Source: Fragilariopsis cylindrus CCMP1102 (taxonomy: Eukaryota > Bacillariophyta > Bacillariophyceae > Bacillariales > Bacillariaceae). Taken from it: a DNA stretch of 64,000 nucleotides. Both the position numbers and the translations under genes were made by a program. Positions 21,601-33,900 of the stretch are shown piece after piece; the first letter of the stretch is position 1, and each line of letters opens with the position of its first letter. The stretch covers positions 62,001-126,000 of the forward strand of contig FMBT01000304.1 of assembly GCA_900095095.1 (NCBI GenBank), written 5' to 3'. The notes beneath the pieces were generated by a model. It did no database searches. It had not been told where the DNA came from and worked only from the letters and a program-made list of their open reading frames with translations.

Positions 21601-22260
21601 GCCGTACTAAATGATGATGATGATGATGACGATGAAGCGTTCGTTGGAGTAATCATCGGAGCGGTGGAATGAGTAGTAGTAGTATTGGGTTTGTATGACT
21701 GTTGTTGTTTTGACTGTTGTTGTGACTGTTGAGGATTAAAAGTATAAGAAGAAGAGGAGGATGAACCGCCACTACCACCACGTGTATCATCATCTGCCCT
21801 TGCCGCCATCGTTTGATCATTTTGATTCTTTCCTGGATTTTTTGTTGTATCTTCTTCTCCTGTTGCTTGTAATGAATCCATATTAAATAATCCACTAAAC
21901 CCTGCACCAGCACCGGCAGCAGCAGATGATAATACATTTGGATCCTAACATAATATTAATATTAATATATAGTAGTTTTGACAAAATTGAAAAAAAGTTA
22001 AAGTTGGATGTGTAAGCGAAAAAGAAAGGAAAACAAAAATGGATAACGCTTATACACGATGGTCGTATCGTTACGTGATTAATACCCATTCCATGGTCCC
22101 CTAGTCTACAACTAGAGTCACTCAGAAAAGAAATAGAATAAAATTCATATCGGTACGACATAAACAAATAAATCAATAAAGTACATACCAAAGAAGAGGT
22201 TGCCTGTTCTTGTAATTCTGCAGCCTTTTTCGCCAAATCGGCGAATGAAGATCCCCACAT
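18629..22260 (-). CDS. GRIP-domain golgin, trans-Golgi tether
   Basis: Three exons: 22260-22189, 21944-20301 and 20119-18629. All junctions are in phase 0 with GTATGT and GTAAGC donors, giving 1068 residues. The N-terminus MWGSSFADLAKKAAELQEQA is typical of golgins. Residues about 60-330 are Ser/Thr/Asp low complexity. From about 400 to 990 comes long heptad coiled coil (many E, Q, K; for example EELITLRSSLEEKENKLQEA). Near residues 1004-1052, EYLKNIMLSYLNATSIQEKK, ALLPVIGTVLCLTQEEQ fits a GRIP domain, with the Tyr that contacts Arl1-GTP. Such proteins sit on trans-Golgi membranes and catch endosome-derived vesicles. The exon-2/3 intron interrupts the coiled coil. Confident as golgin; orthology to a specific animal or yeast golgin (Imh1/golgin-245 type) is not claimed. 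Confidence 0.85.
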
Positions 22261-22581
22261 TATGGTGCTGAGTGATATGCTATGTTGTGCTGTGTCCGTG
22301 CCGTACTGTAGACCTGTGCTGTGCTTTGTCGGTCTTAAAAAAGAAGCTGTCGTTCGTCTCGTCTCTAATAGGATGCCTCAATTTTCTTTTCAACAACAAC
22401 GACCCGAAGGATATTTATTCAATGCTCATTGTGTCTGTTTTATGGAATATGCATACCGGTATTATTACGACAGATAAAAGACACGATGCCCCTCACCACT
22501 CTAATAGCTTTATTGCTCGAACGAGTCGAATATTGCGCGCGCAAGATATATCCAGAAATCTCAGTGGTAAATACACATTAC

Positions 22582-23100
22582 CCACAAAATGTCTCATTTG
22601 AAAGGGTTGCAGAGGACAACACCAAATAGGCCGGTTGCACTAACATCCACATAGTGTACTAGAACACTGTGTTTGTCTCCTACAACTTTTCTGTTCCTAT
22701 GGTTAAAGAATAAAATTCATTTCACTTTTGTGGCATGCACAAAAACAATGATTCTTGACCAGAAATGAACCACAAAATATCTCATTTGGAAGGGTTGCAG
22801 AGGACAACACTAGATGAGTCAGGTGCAAAAATATTCACATAGTGTACTAGAACATTGTATTTGCCTCCTACCACTTTTCTATTCCTGTGGTTAAGGAATA
22901 AAATCCATTTCATTTTTGTGGCAAGCAAAACAATAATAAGATTTTGGATTAGAAATGAACCACAAAATATCTCATTTGAAAGGGTTGCAGACAACAGCAC
23001 CAGCTGGGTCAGGTGCAAAAACATTCACATAGTGTACTACAACTTTCCTCTTCCTGTGGTTAAGGAATAAAAGTTGTTTTGCTGTTGTGGTAGGCACAAA
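22582..23100. repeat. About 190-bp tandem repeat, three units
   Basis: CCACAAAATATCTCATTTGA starts units at 22582, 22770 and 22960 (spacing 188 and 190 bp). Each continues with GGGTTGCAGAGGACAACACC, ACATAGTGTACTA and a TTCCTGTGGTTAAGGAATAA block. Inverted copies of the same unit occur at 43095-43540 and 44255-44490. Confidence 0.88.
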
Positions 23101-23482
23101 AACAACTAGGTGAACAAAAGATCCAGGTGTAGGTGATAACAGTAGGTTGGTATGAAACACAATGGTTCAACAGTACTAGACAAATTGAATGTGTGCACAC
23201 AACATTACACACAACCATCCCTGATGATTCATCATCACCTGACTAAAGTAATTCTGTCTGGTACCATTTTTATCTCACAAATTTTCCAGTGGAGTTTGGT
23301 GATTGGAATATGAAACAACTTTGAATAATAAGATGAATAACTTCTCCTTGGGTTCTAGAACCAGCATGGTGCACCAAAATACCAACCAGTCATCCATCTC
23401 ATACCCATAAAGGATAAACCAAGGGTCATGATCCCTCATACTTACCTTATTATTGCCTCCAGAATACAAGCATTGCATTTTG

Positions 23483-24128
23483 ACCAACATGTCATATTTC
23501 CATGCCCAAAAGTATCATTCAGAAATAGGCTGCCACATTGCACAGCATCAAAAAAAAAGGAATTGGATCACGGTTTTAACACCCAGATACCTACCATATA
23601 TGCGTATGGTCAAAATACACCAACAATACTTAGAACATTTGCCATATTGGTGGTGTGGTGGGTGTGGAACAATAGAATATAGACATAAAATAGCCCAACA
23701 TGCACACATTACAAAAATATTTGAGATGCTACCCCGCCCATACCAGGTATGCTGAGTCCCAAATAAAATAGCTAGGCATCAACCTAACTCATAAAGGTTT
23801 TAGATCATGTCATTGCCTTAGGTAACCTTACATATGTTTGGGGTGTCAGCGGTCAAAACCAACCGCTATTAAAACACACAATTTGTCTAAGTACCATCAA
23901 TACAGAACTACTAACCTTGGAAGATTATATGGAGCTCAATATTATACCTATGGGTACAAGGTACAACTATTGCTTAGGGCTGTAGGGAGATTAGGAAGGT
24001 GTCAGGGTGTGCTAAGCCCCAAGAAGGGTCATGTAGGCCCCAAAACAGGTTGCCAAGTTTATATTGACTTTGGTGTATATGGTCAACCCCATGTGCTTAC
24101 TTTGAGATAATTCATCCTTTTGAGTGTG
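23483..24128. repeat. Dispersed repeat body, copy 1
   Basis: Collinear with 43554-44239 on the same strand, sharing blocks such as CCAACATGTCATATTTCCAT, CAAAATACACCAACAATACT, AACATTTGCCATATTGGTGG and CCCATACCAGGT. By eye identity is about 70-75 percent. No ORF. Class unknown: no terminal repeats or target duplication could be defined. Confidence 0.8.
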
Positions 24129-26094
24129 TACTAGCGCCATTTTCCCATGTCCTAGGCTGCATCACACCCTTTACCACCTTCTTCAAGTGTGTAGAACACA
24201 TGCCTAGCACCCCAAAGTCTGGTCCAGGTATCCACCCTATGCATATTAAGCTCAGATTATACCATATCTGATTGGGACTTTATACATGCTAGGATGGGTT
24301 AGAATGCAAGAAAGTGAAATGGTACAGGTAGCAAGTACCATAGGACATGATTTAGTACTTTGGCGTTATTTAAAATAAAAACTAAATAAGTATAAGTCTG
24401 TCCTTTGACTAGAAATTAAAGTGTTACTAAATGATTACTTTTTCTGCTCAAAAGTCACAGTGCTTTTAATTAATTAAAAGCCTGAAAAAGTTAAAGTGTG
24501 TCCAAAAACCCGTAGAGTTAAAGTGTTTTGCCTGTACGGCACGGTAGAGGTTTGGGATTGAAGAACTGTGCCAATTGAGGGTTTAAAGGGTTGAGAAATT
24601 ATTTGGTTTTGACCATGGTAGTTAAATCATAAAAATGAATTACTAAAAAGAAGTGAGATTTGGATTTCAATCCCACAAGAAACAACCAATGAAAGGAACA
24701 AAAAAAGCCTTACTTCTGAATTTGTTAGAAGTTTCACATGGACAATTAGTGAAGAATATGAATCAGATGTTATAGTAATATATAAAGCTAACAGACATTG
24801 TCACAGCAATTCAAAATAAATAGGACCAACACCTAGTTTTATGCTAGTAGTGAGTACCTCATAGGTTTGTTAAACTTGGATATGACACAAAAAGAAGTAT
24901 GTATTATATTATTACAGCTATTAGTTTAGAAGTACATTATTTGTAGTCTAAATAAAATAGTAAGCATGCAATTACAATATGTATTAATGTGCATAGTTTT
25001 TATTCCTGTGCTGTGTGAGGATATTGTTGATTTGCAAAGACCACTGGAAAGTTGAATTGTTCAAGTGTTCTGTTTTCTGAGCATAGGTGGAACTCTGCAT
25101 TTCTTCAGGAATAAAAAGAAGACTAACTTTGACTCATATGATTAAAACTAGAGTCTTCATATTTAACCAGAATTGCTTCCCTGCCGTTAGTCTTCTACCA
25201 TTAGAGACTTTCAGTCCCTTGTATCACTTGTATTCATACCCCTATTGTTTTGTTAGAACAGCAATAGGAAGTTAAACCTGTAAAGAATCAGTTGCAGTAC
25301 TAGGTTGTATTACAACTCTTTAATTGCTAGACTTAGAGTTCTCCTCTATATTTATACATAATCTCCATAGAAAATACTAACCTCCCTCCCCTTTTCCCTT
25401 CTTGTTTTATCTACTTGGTATTGCACTAACTTAGATGCTACATAAGTTTGAAACTAAATAAGTATGTTTCTGCATATTTTATTCTTAAATAGTTCAAACT
25501 TGTTTATCACTATCATTTTCGTACATACCACCCCGAAGTAGTGCATAGAAATAATCTACATATGACGATTTTTATTTTTACTTCAGTCCCTGTATAAATG
25601 GATGCTCAGGGGTGCTTGTATGAGTGTACGAAAGAGAGCACCAAAAATAATTATGTGCCTGATTTTATAATTTGTGTGTGCTAAACTACATACTGCGCTG
25701 TACATTGTCTTAGCTCAATTACTCGCAGATTTTAGGAAAAGTGTGTGAAGCGCGTTAATTACTGTTATCACGCTAATAGGGTGAAAAATTCGCGTTGATC
25801 TTGATCTTGCCACCTTAATCGTAAAATCTATCTGTATGTTCTTCCCGATACATAAACGCAAATACGAACGCGATGCTTGACGTCCGTTCAGTCTTGCAGA
25901 ACACTAAAAAATGCATAGGTGTCATTGTATCATCACTCAAGAATAAAATAGGATTATCTAATGCACAACACAGCATTATTCGGATAAAACTAGTAAAAAC
26001 TGTAAGAATATAGAAGAATAAATCACATCTATCTCCTAAGGTCAAAGTTTACGGGTCGAAAATATTATTTTTCATTGGTTAATACTTCCTCCAG

Positions 26095-26130
26095 ACAACG
26101 CAAACTGCGAACGGGGGCCTATTGCGTTAA
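26095..26130. mobile_element. Possible lone MITE end
   Basis: TA followed by CTTCCTCCAGACAACGC resembles the terminus of the MITE at 6331 (CTTCCTCCAGCTAACGC). No inverted partner is seen within 2 kb, so this is at best a remnant. Confidence 0.3.
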
Positions 26131-26596
26131 ATGGTTAATAAAATTTGTTATTTAGTTTTTTTGGAAAGGTGAGAGAACATTGTTTGTAGTACTATAAGTT
26201 TAAATACCGTAGTCAGCAAAATTGCATAAGATTTATTGTTAGTAGCACGCGATGGTTCAGTAACACCATACTCATTGTATTATATTATGGAGAAGAAAAA
26301 GTGGACGTGTATCTCTTATTATTGACGAATTTATTATACTACTACTAGTACTGTAACAACAAAAAACCTTAAAACCGTACTTTGTACGCAAAACCTCACT
26401 GTAACAACTCCACTTTGACACTCCACTCACAAACTTTTCTCTAACATTATCATAACCACAGTAACTGATGGTATGTGTCTCCAGAATTGAATCCGGAATT
26501 GAATAAATCAATCCTCGACGTAAGTAACTAACTAACGTCAATGCAGATACTTACTTCACATAATATATAGCTTCCTAGTATTTTTTAACAACAACA

Positions 26597-28291
26597 ATGA
26601 ACAATAACAACAATAAGGATTGCCACCGCACTGCTGTGCTGGATGTCGATGCCTACAATAATAGAGGAAGTAATGGCGAGGGATATTCAAGTCTAGCTCC
26701 TCCTCCTCTTATTGCTGCTGATACTGCTCATTTATCAGACAGTATTTCTGCATTCTTCGCTGATCTGTTTGAAGAACGTCATCGTCGAGGAAGAGCAAGC
26801 GGAAGCGGAAGTGGAAGTGGAAGTAGAATTGCTGCTGATACGATTGCTACTATTGAAATCGTACCAGACAATGCAAAACTAAGAAGTACAGCTCAACGAA
26901 GTGTATACTTTCCATCACTAAAGCAAGATAAAGAAAGGAAAAGTATAAACCGATGGCATAGTATTGATAGTCAGAATCAAAGTCATAATCAAAATCGAGG
27001 ACAACGTAGTAGTAGTAGTAGTAGTAGTAGTATGCGGTTGTCATCTCAATTGCTACCTACAGTGAATAGTCAAACTGTAGAAGGTAATGGGCAGCAATGT
27101 CAACACAACACTACCAATAATACACCACCACGAAGAAGATTGTCAACATCATTATCACCAACACCTCCATCAAGAAGACGAAGTAGAGATAATCGATTTT
27201 TATCTCCAGTAAGAAGAATTGAAAAGCAGATAGGATCATCATTGCATACGTTCATTAAATCTGATTTCGGCATGATGAGGAATGATAGGGCAAAGATAAT
27301 AAACCCCGCTACTACTCAGATGAATCAGAACGAAATAGACCGTTCATCAGCGCATTCGTCATCATCATTTTCTTCGGCGGGTTCATTACATTGGGAAAAA
27401 TTTAGTAGCAGCATTACTACGGTACCGTACGCATTACGTAGTCAACATACCACATCATCATCGTCATCAAGTACTCCATCATTATCTTCCTCTTCTCGTC
27501 GAGATGACGATGACGTTGATATTGACGCTGATATTGGCGATGAGAACAATAACGAAGAGGAAGAAGGAGGAGAAATATGGCAGTTGTTGCAATCGGATGA
27601 ATTATCACCTACTCAACCTGTAAGACGAAAATCCTTTGAAGACGACGATGATGATGATGATGATAATGAAAAGGACAACAGCGAACAAGTAGCTGCAGTG
27701 GATGCATTAATCAAAAAGGTCCGAAATCTCTCTGCACAAGAAGTGGGGGTAGCATCTTTTCCATCCGTTCCAGGTCGACAACAGCGAGGAGGAGGAGGAG
27801 GAGGAGGAATTAATGATAGAATACATAATAGTAGTAAGAGGAGGTACTATGGGATGAGGAGGAGGCGATCTCCTGTTAATAGTATGAGGAGGAAGCGATC
27901 TCCTGTTCCTACTTCTACTGGAACAAGAGCAATCCGATCATCATTAACACATACTAATCCTACAAATAGCAAAGTCATTACAGGAGGAATGCCAGTAGTT
28001 AATCAACCTTCGCCTCCTGATGTACATGTATTACCACCACCACCACCACCACGACTTTTACAATCGATCGATACACGGCCACAAACACAACCGGCTAGTG
28101 GATACGGGAATGTTGTTGGTGGTGGTAATTATGAGAATTATGCGGATGATGATGATATCAATGCTGCGATGGTGCCGAGTCTGATCGAAGCGTCAAGACG
28201 ACGCAGGATTAGCAATGCTAACAAGTTTTTGTCTATCAAACACGAAATCTTTATCGATGATGACCATGATAATGATGCATGCAAATCGTAA
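26597..28291 (+). CDS. Ser/Arg-rich low-complexity protein, unknown function
   Basis: An ATG-initiated single exon of 564 residues. Ordered islands sit in low-complexity sequence: LSDSISAFFADLFEERHRRG (about 47-66), LHTFIKSDFGMMRNDRAK, VDALIKKVRNLSAQEVGVAS, and a C-terminal ASRRRRISNANKFLSIKHEI. Between them are poly-Ser, poly-Asp and Arg-Ser stretches such as RRRLSTSLSPTPPSRRRSR. Many SP and RRxS sites could be phosphorylated, and the basic Arg-Ser content would suit a nuclear protein; neither is demonstrated. No family is recognised. The uninterrupted frame through so many repeats argues that it is expressed. Confidence 0.65.
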   Translation: MNNNNNKDCHRTAVLDVDAYNNRGSNGEGYSSLAPPPLIAADTAHLSDSISAFFADLFEERHRRGRASGSGSGSGSRIAADTIATIEIVPDNAKLRSTAQRSVYFPSLKQDKERKSINRWHSIDSQNQSHNQNRGQRSSSSSSSSMRLSSQLLPTVNSQTVEGNGQQCQHNTTNNTPPRRRLSTSLSPTPPSRRRSRDNRFLSPVRRIEKQIGSSLHTFIKSDFGMMRNDRAKIINPATTQMNQNEIDRSSAHSSSSFSSAGSLHWEKFSSSITTVPYALRSQHTTSSSSSSTPSLSSSSRRDDDDVDIDADIGDENNNEEEEGGEIWQLLQSDELSPTQPVRRKSFEDDDDDDDDNEKDNSEQVAAVDALIKKVRNLSAQEVGVASFPSVPGRQQRGGGGGGGINDRIHNSSKRRYYGMRRRRSPVNSMRRKRSPVPTSTGTRAIRSSLTHTNPTNSKVITGGMPVVNQPSPPDVHVLPPPPPPRLLQSIDTRPQTQPASGYGNVVGGGNYENYADDDDINAAMVPSLIEASRRRRISNANKFLSIKHEIFIDDDHDNDACKS

Positions 28292-29882
28292 ATAGTTTTA
28301 GTTTTGCCATCAGCAATCCGATGATGTCTCTCAATCACCTGCCTAGATGTGGCTAGTAAATAAAGGGAATGGAGCATGCTGGTAGAACATAAAAAGAAGC
28401 ATAATGCTATCTTTTTTTTTGGGGGGGGATAATGGTATAATCGAATCGAATCGAATCAACCATACTTCGAAGTAACAAGTTTAATCTAAAAAAATTAAAT
28501 TTATAAAGCTGCTACAGATTAATCGTAAGATATGGTACGATATGGTACGATATGGTACGGTACAAATGAATTGGAATAGCATAAGTTTATTCATTAAAGA
28601 CGTAAATGTTAGTCAAAGTCACTGCTATATTCTTTCGTGCGATACAGTATCCCTCTTTTGTATCATATCATCTCCTACTTTTCCCCTTTCAGTCAACGCA
28701 AAATTCACATGCACTATCTATTGCTTTGCACCCGTTGCAACACCACATATTGTTTCTATCCACACTTCGTTCGTTTCCCATTCCACAGCCGATTAACTTT
28801 CGCCTGCAGATATTCCTGCGAGATCTACCGCTACTAATAAACCTGCAACGACCATATCTCCCCCCGACGCTGCTGCCTAGCCTTTTGCAACCAAGAAGCA
28901 GATAGTTGCTTTCCCCCCTCATTCTCCTACCATCCCTGCTTGAACAAATTCGATCATGTATCACCAGCAACCAACTAGCATTCCTATATATCCCACCCGA
29001 GAAAAATCCACCGTTTGAATCGAATTGATTTATTCATTTAGTTTCTTCTCTACCAACTTCTCGAATTTTCAAATAACTCGTAGGAGATTAGGCCCTATAT
29101 CGTCGTGGATTTTAGAAACTTGAAACATAGAACTGCTGCTGCTGCTGCTGCTGAAAATGATGACTCTACCAACGAGCACGACGGGGAAAAGAAGAAGAGA
29201 GCATTAGTACGAAGACCCAATTCGAAACATCAACTTCCACCTCCGGTCCATAAACTTAGCGAGGAGAGGAATGAATTACCTATCTTCAATCAATAGTATA
29301 CTGCTGTGAGTTCTCCCAGGGATATAACGTTCGCGGATCCTCCCAACGCTCAAAGTAAGTAAGTAAAGAAAACCGTAACGAAACGAAATGAAAACCTGTA
29401 CAAGATCTGTTCGATTGGCAATGCGCTGATGTACACTTTTACTCCAACAAATCAATACTCGTTGCTTATCTGTTTGTGTTTCTTTTTCTGAAAAATATTT
29501 CAAGTCGTGCAAACATTGCAAGGATCGTATCTTATTACATTTGCGAGTTTTTGTTAGTCACTTTACTGTGCTTTTTATTATTATTATCAAAAGATTACGC
29601 GATTCAATCGCGCCCCTTATCGAGTTACCGCGGGTTTGCCTTGCTTAACGAAAGTCATACGATCAATAGCACGCGTCGCGAGCAAAATCTGGTCACTCCT
29701 CTATGAAAAAAAACATCGTCTTCTCCGTCGCGTAGGAACATGAATATTGCATACAACGGTAATAATGCGGCTGGGAAGAACATGTACTGTATTTCATCTC
29801 ACAAAATCAGAATCAAAAAGCAAACAACACACAAAAAACAACGACAAAAACAAGAGCAGTGGTAGATAAATAATAATCAATC
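28292..29882. other. Intergenic spacer, 1.6 kb
   Basis: A T9G8 run near 28410 and a three-copy decamer GATATGGTAC (28529-28560) are present. The region 29105-29296 has a short open frame lacking an ATG (DFRNLKHR to LPIFNQ, with a poly-Ala start and KKKR patch) that could be a stray exon. I see no convincing gene. Confidence 0.4.
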
Positions 29883-30179
29883 ATGGGTTGTGGTCCATCA
29901 CGTGTATCATCATTAAACAATCTAGATGATTCCCGACATGTAATGCAAAATCGTGATATGAAATTTTTACAAAAAAAGGGACAAGCACCACCAGCATTTA
30001 AACCACGTGCTGAAAATATAATGATAAAAACAAAAGCTATTAGTACAAATACAAATACAGATATCGATACAAGCTTCAGTGGTTTTGGTCAAATACAATT
30101 CTTTTTACCTGAGCCTAGATCAATGGCCACAGGTGCACCATATCGATTGACTCAGCTCATGACTGGGTATCGGTTGTAA
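29883..30179 (+). CDS. MGCGPS-type N-myristoylation protein, 3' end replaced by transposon sequence
   Basis: ATG at 29883 begins MGCGPSRVSSLNNLDD, a strong N-myristoylation signal (Gly2, Ser6) with Cys3 as a likely palmitoylation site, so the protein would attach to membranes. The first 65-70 of 98 residues look host-like. From about SMATGAPYRLTQLMTGYRL the sequence aligns in pattern with PiggyBac transposases, so the reading frame ends in transposon remnant. Either the host gene continued through introns not seen here, or the insertion created a truncated, chimeric protein. No family beyond the lipid-anchor signal is recognised. Confidence 0.55.
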   Translation: MGCGPSRVSSLNNLDDSRHVMQNRDMKFLQKKGQAPPAFKPRAENIMIKTKAISTNTNTDIDTSFSGFGQIQFFLPEPRSMATGAPYRLTQLMTGYRL

Positions 30180-30540
30180 CAGATCATGAGTTGTATTTGT
30201 ATTACAACAAGTACACCTACTCAAACTGACCGGTTATGGGAGGTGAGAAATCTTATTACTGCATGGAACAAAAACATGGAAGACCTGTATGTTCCTTCTT
30301 GGGTGAGCTACTTAAATGAATCGATGTCGATATGGAACATGAGATGGACTTGTCCTGGATACGTTTTCTGTCCACAAAAGCCACATCCTGTTGGCAATGA
30401 GTACCATGCATACTATTGCTGATGGTATGACTACAATCCTTTATGCTGCCAGCTGATTATGTAAATGAATATGAAAAGGAGGAGGGCAAACGAGTTCACT
30501 ACTGGCACGACTTACACGATCGATTTGGCACAATGAATAC
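30115..30540 (+). mobile_element. PiggyBac transposase fossil
   Basis: Across several frames the peptides PYRLTQLMTGYRL, DRLWEVRNLITAWNKNM, VPSWVSYLNESMSIW, WTCPGYVFCPQKPHPVGNEY and ADGMTTILYAA follow the order of the DDE_Tnp_1_7 domain (FWEVR...AWN, then DESMS.W, then CPGF.F.PRKP.PFGNEYH, then G..LY). The catalytic region Asp of DESM is Asn here (NESM). A stop separates the first two peptides and another follows GNEYHAYYC, with a frame change before ADGMTT. No TTAA-flanked ends are recognised. A decayed, inactive DNA transposon fragment of about 0.4 kb. Confidence 0.75.
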
Positions 30541-30905
30541 TACTACTACTAGTACATCAGTGGTACTGTAAATTGATATATCGTACAAAATTAAAGCAAA
30601 TTAGCTAAGCTAAACGTTACTGTTCTACTATTTCATTTTCTTTTTTTAGGCTGATTTTAATTTTTTTCTCGTTCTCTCTTTTATATTTCTTCTGGTATAG
30701 AAATATTTTGCTGTCATAGACATACATATTTTTTTTTCTTTTTGTGTTGTTTTTCTATTAAATCTTCTGTTGTTTGATTCAATTATTCTTGTGGTTCTTT
30801 TTTTCTTGTCTTTTCTTCATTTTTTTTACCTGTCAATTTGTCATCTCTCATGTTTTTCCGTATAATACTATTAATTTTTCCTTTTTAGTTCCTGTTTTTG
30901 TTCTT
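30541..30905. other. T-rich convergent spacer
   Basis: The plus strand is very T-rich (30640-30905), that is, A-rich 3' untranslated sequence of the Ca2+-ATPase on the minus strand. No gene. Confidence 0.5.
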
Positions 30906-33900
30906 TTATTCTTCCTTTTCTTTTGTCTTACGTTCACGTTCTTTCCGTTCTGATTCATTACGACGACGACCAATATATTTTAAAATTTCATCCAGTATAA
31001 TGACTGGGAATGAAAACAAGAATACTAATATCCAATCAATTGTATTATGTGGTGAAATACTAAATACAGTTGCCATTGCAGGTACATATAATATCAAGAA
31101 ATGCATAATGAAACTGGATGCCATTGCCAACAACAGATATGGATTCACCCATGGTGGAATTGTTAATAGTGAACCATCTTCTGATACAGCATTTAATGCA
31201 TTGAACATTTCAATTGTTACTAATACCGAAAGAGATAATGTTGATGCTTTCATTTTACCCTTGGTGAAATAAGTACATGGTTCAGATGTAAAATCTTCAA
31301 TGAAACCATCACCGGTATTATCAAAATCATTGACAGAAAAACCTTCAAAGATTGTACCAACAGCCTCAGAACCAGTACGGCATTGTCCCCAATGTGTAAG
31401 TTGTGCGTAGGATACCATAGAATGGCCATCATATGTGGAACCTAATGTATTCATTAGGTCCGGACCTAAATAATTCACAAATGGTTCATATCCAATATAC
31501 CAGAATATAAAAATACCAACGGTAGCAAAACCAACATATAAACCAATGACCATATAACGAAAAAATACCCAATTATTAATTAATGCATCATTTTTACCAC
31601 GTGGTGGTTTTAACATCACATCTGGATCCGGTGGATTAAACCCTAATGCTGTTGCTGGTGGACCATCCGTGACTAAGTTCACCCATAACAATTGTACTGG
31701 AATTAATCCTTCTGGTACACCTAAACTAGATGTTAAAAAGATTGATACCACCTCACCAATATTGGAACTAATCATATAACGAATAAATGCTTTCATATTG
31801 GAATAAATGGATCGTCCCTCTTCTACCGCATCGACAATTGTTGCAAAATTATCATCTGCTAATATCATATCCGATGCTTCCTTGGCAACTTCTGTACCAG
31901 ATATACCCATAGCAATACCAATCGATGCTTGTTTTAATGCTGGTGCATCATTGACACCATCACCTGTCATGGCAGGTACCTCATCACAATTTCGTAGTAG
32001 TTTGACCAATAATTGTTTATCACGTGGTTCTGTTCTTGAAAATACACGCGAACCACCACCGACCATAATAAGTCTGGCACGTTCTTCATCCGAAATGGAT
32101 CCATGAAAAAATTCTGCACCAGTAAATGATTTACCTTTTAAATCAGAATCATCCTTGGTAAAAATACCAACATCTCGTGCAATGGCTTCTGCTGTTACTT
32201 TATTATCACCAGTAATCATAATCACACGTATACCAGCATCCTGACAACGTTGGATTGCACCACGCACTTCCGGTCGTGGTGGATCTTTAATACCAGTTAA
32301 ACCAATGAAAGTTAATTCACTTTCCACTGCTTCGTATTCATTAATATTTTTTAATTCCGATGGTAATTTTTCTTTGCTATTCATATTTTGTTTAATTGCC
32401 ATCCCTAATACACGTAATGGACGTTGACTCATAGTCGTAATTTGCTTTGCTAAAGCATTACGTTCAATACTAGTTAATTTTACAACTTCACCATTTGGAC
32501 GCATAATTGTGGTACATCTTTGAAGTAATAATTCTGCTGCACCTTTGACAAATAATGTACGTTTATTAGTATCAATAGATTTACATAATACCGACATTGA
32601 TTTACGATCACGACAAAATTCCAATGTTGCTTCTAAGACATAACGACTTTTTAAGATCTTTCCATAATATTCAGCACGTTCCACTTCATTCGATGGTGGT
32701 GTAAAAGATGGCAGACCCATTTTTTCCACTAAACATTTTAATGCTGCTTCCGTTGGTTCACCAATTCGAACATATTGTCCATCTTTATACTTAATGATAG
32801 CTTCATTACATAATGTACATACTAATGCCATCATTTCTAAGGAGCTACCGTTCGATGTATCAGCGGATGTATTATAATCTTGAATAGCACCATCGGTTGG
32901 TGAATATTCGGTACCAGTAATATGATATTCACGTATATTATTACCACTATAATCATCACTATTATTACTACTATCACCACCATCACCATTACTACCATCA
33001 CCAGAAATACACATGGATTCCACTACCATTTGATTAGTGGTTAAGGTACCAGTTTTATCACTACAGATCACAGTACAACACCCTAATGTTTCTACCGATG
33101 GTAATCGACGTACAATAGCATTACGTTTGACCATTTTTTTCGTCCCTAATGCCAGGCAAAGAGTAATGACTGCTGGTAATCCTTCTGGGATTGCTGCCAC
33201 ACCTAATGCTACTGCAATTTTTAAATAATAGATACAACCTTTAAAGACACCCCCGAAGACCGGATCAAAAAACTTATTATAATTCATCACCCATACCAAA
33301 ACACAAATGGCGGTAATCACTTTGGTTAACAAATCACCAAATTCATCAAGCTTTTGGGTTAAGGGTGTCTTTTCTTGTTCCTCCGAGGCTTCGGAGACAG
33401 CGGATTGAATTTTACCAATTTCCGTTTTCATACCAATACTACAGACAATACCAATAGCTTTTCCACCGGAGATAGTGGTACCAGCAAAGACCATATTTTT
33501 TTGATCACTAATTGACGACTTTGAACTAGAACTACTAGTTGGTTCTAATTGTTTTAATACCGTTTCAGATTCACCAGTTAAGGCACCTTCATCGGCACGT
33601 AATGTAGCAGTAATAAATGAAACAAGACGACAATCAGCTGGGGATCGATCACCGACACTAATCTTCACAATATCTCCTGGTACTAATTCTTCGGTGGGTA
33701 ATTGATCATACCATATACCACCTCTAAGGCAAGGTGTGTGGAGCGATTGCATTTTTTTTAAAGCCTCTAAGGCATTTTCAGCATTGGATTCTTGCCAGAC
33801 ACCCACAATAGCATTAATAATTAAAATTAATAAAATTACAGCTGGTTCAACGAACGCTTCAATCCAATGTCCACCCTCAATATCTTCAAAGAAGGCTAAG

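Larger units (their letters stand above)
22261..26596. other. 4.3-kb gene-free, repeat-rich region
   Basis: No supported gene. It contains a tandem array of about 190-bp units (22582-23100) and a 650-bp block (23483-24128) whose diverged copy lies at 43554-44239. A lone MITE-like end lies at 26095. Stretches at 24360-24540 and 24700-25500 are AT-rich without recognisable content. Confidence 0.6.

Noticed and set aside
20755-21672. 305-codon plus-strand frame rich in Val and Leu
   Set aside because: Antisense of the Ser/Thr-rich golgin exon; codon repeats explain the open frame.
25251-25430. Stretch beginning TGTTAGAACAG that looks like a solo LTR
   Set aside because: No matching flanking duplication, no second copy and no clear right end in the window.
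29105-29296. 63-codon frame with poly-Ala and KKKR
   Set aside because: No ATG, no splice context and no similarity; kept only as a note in the spacer entry.
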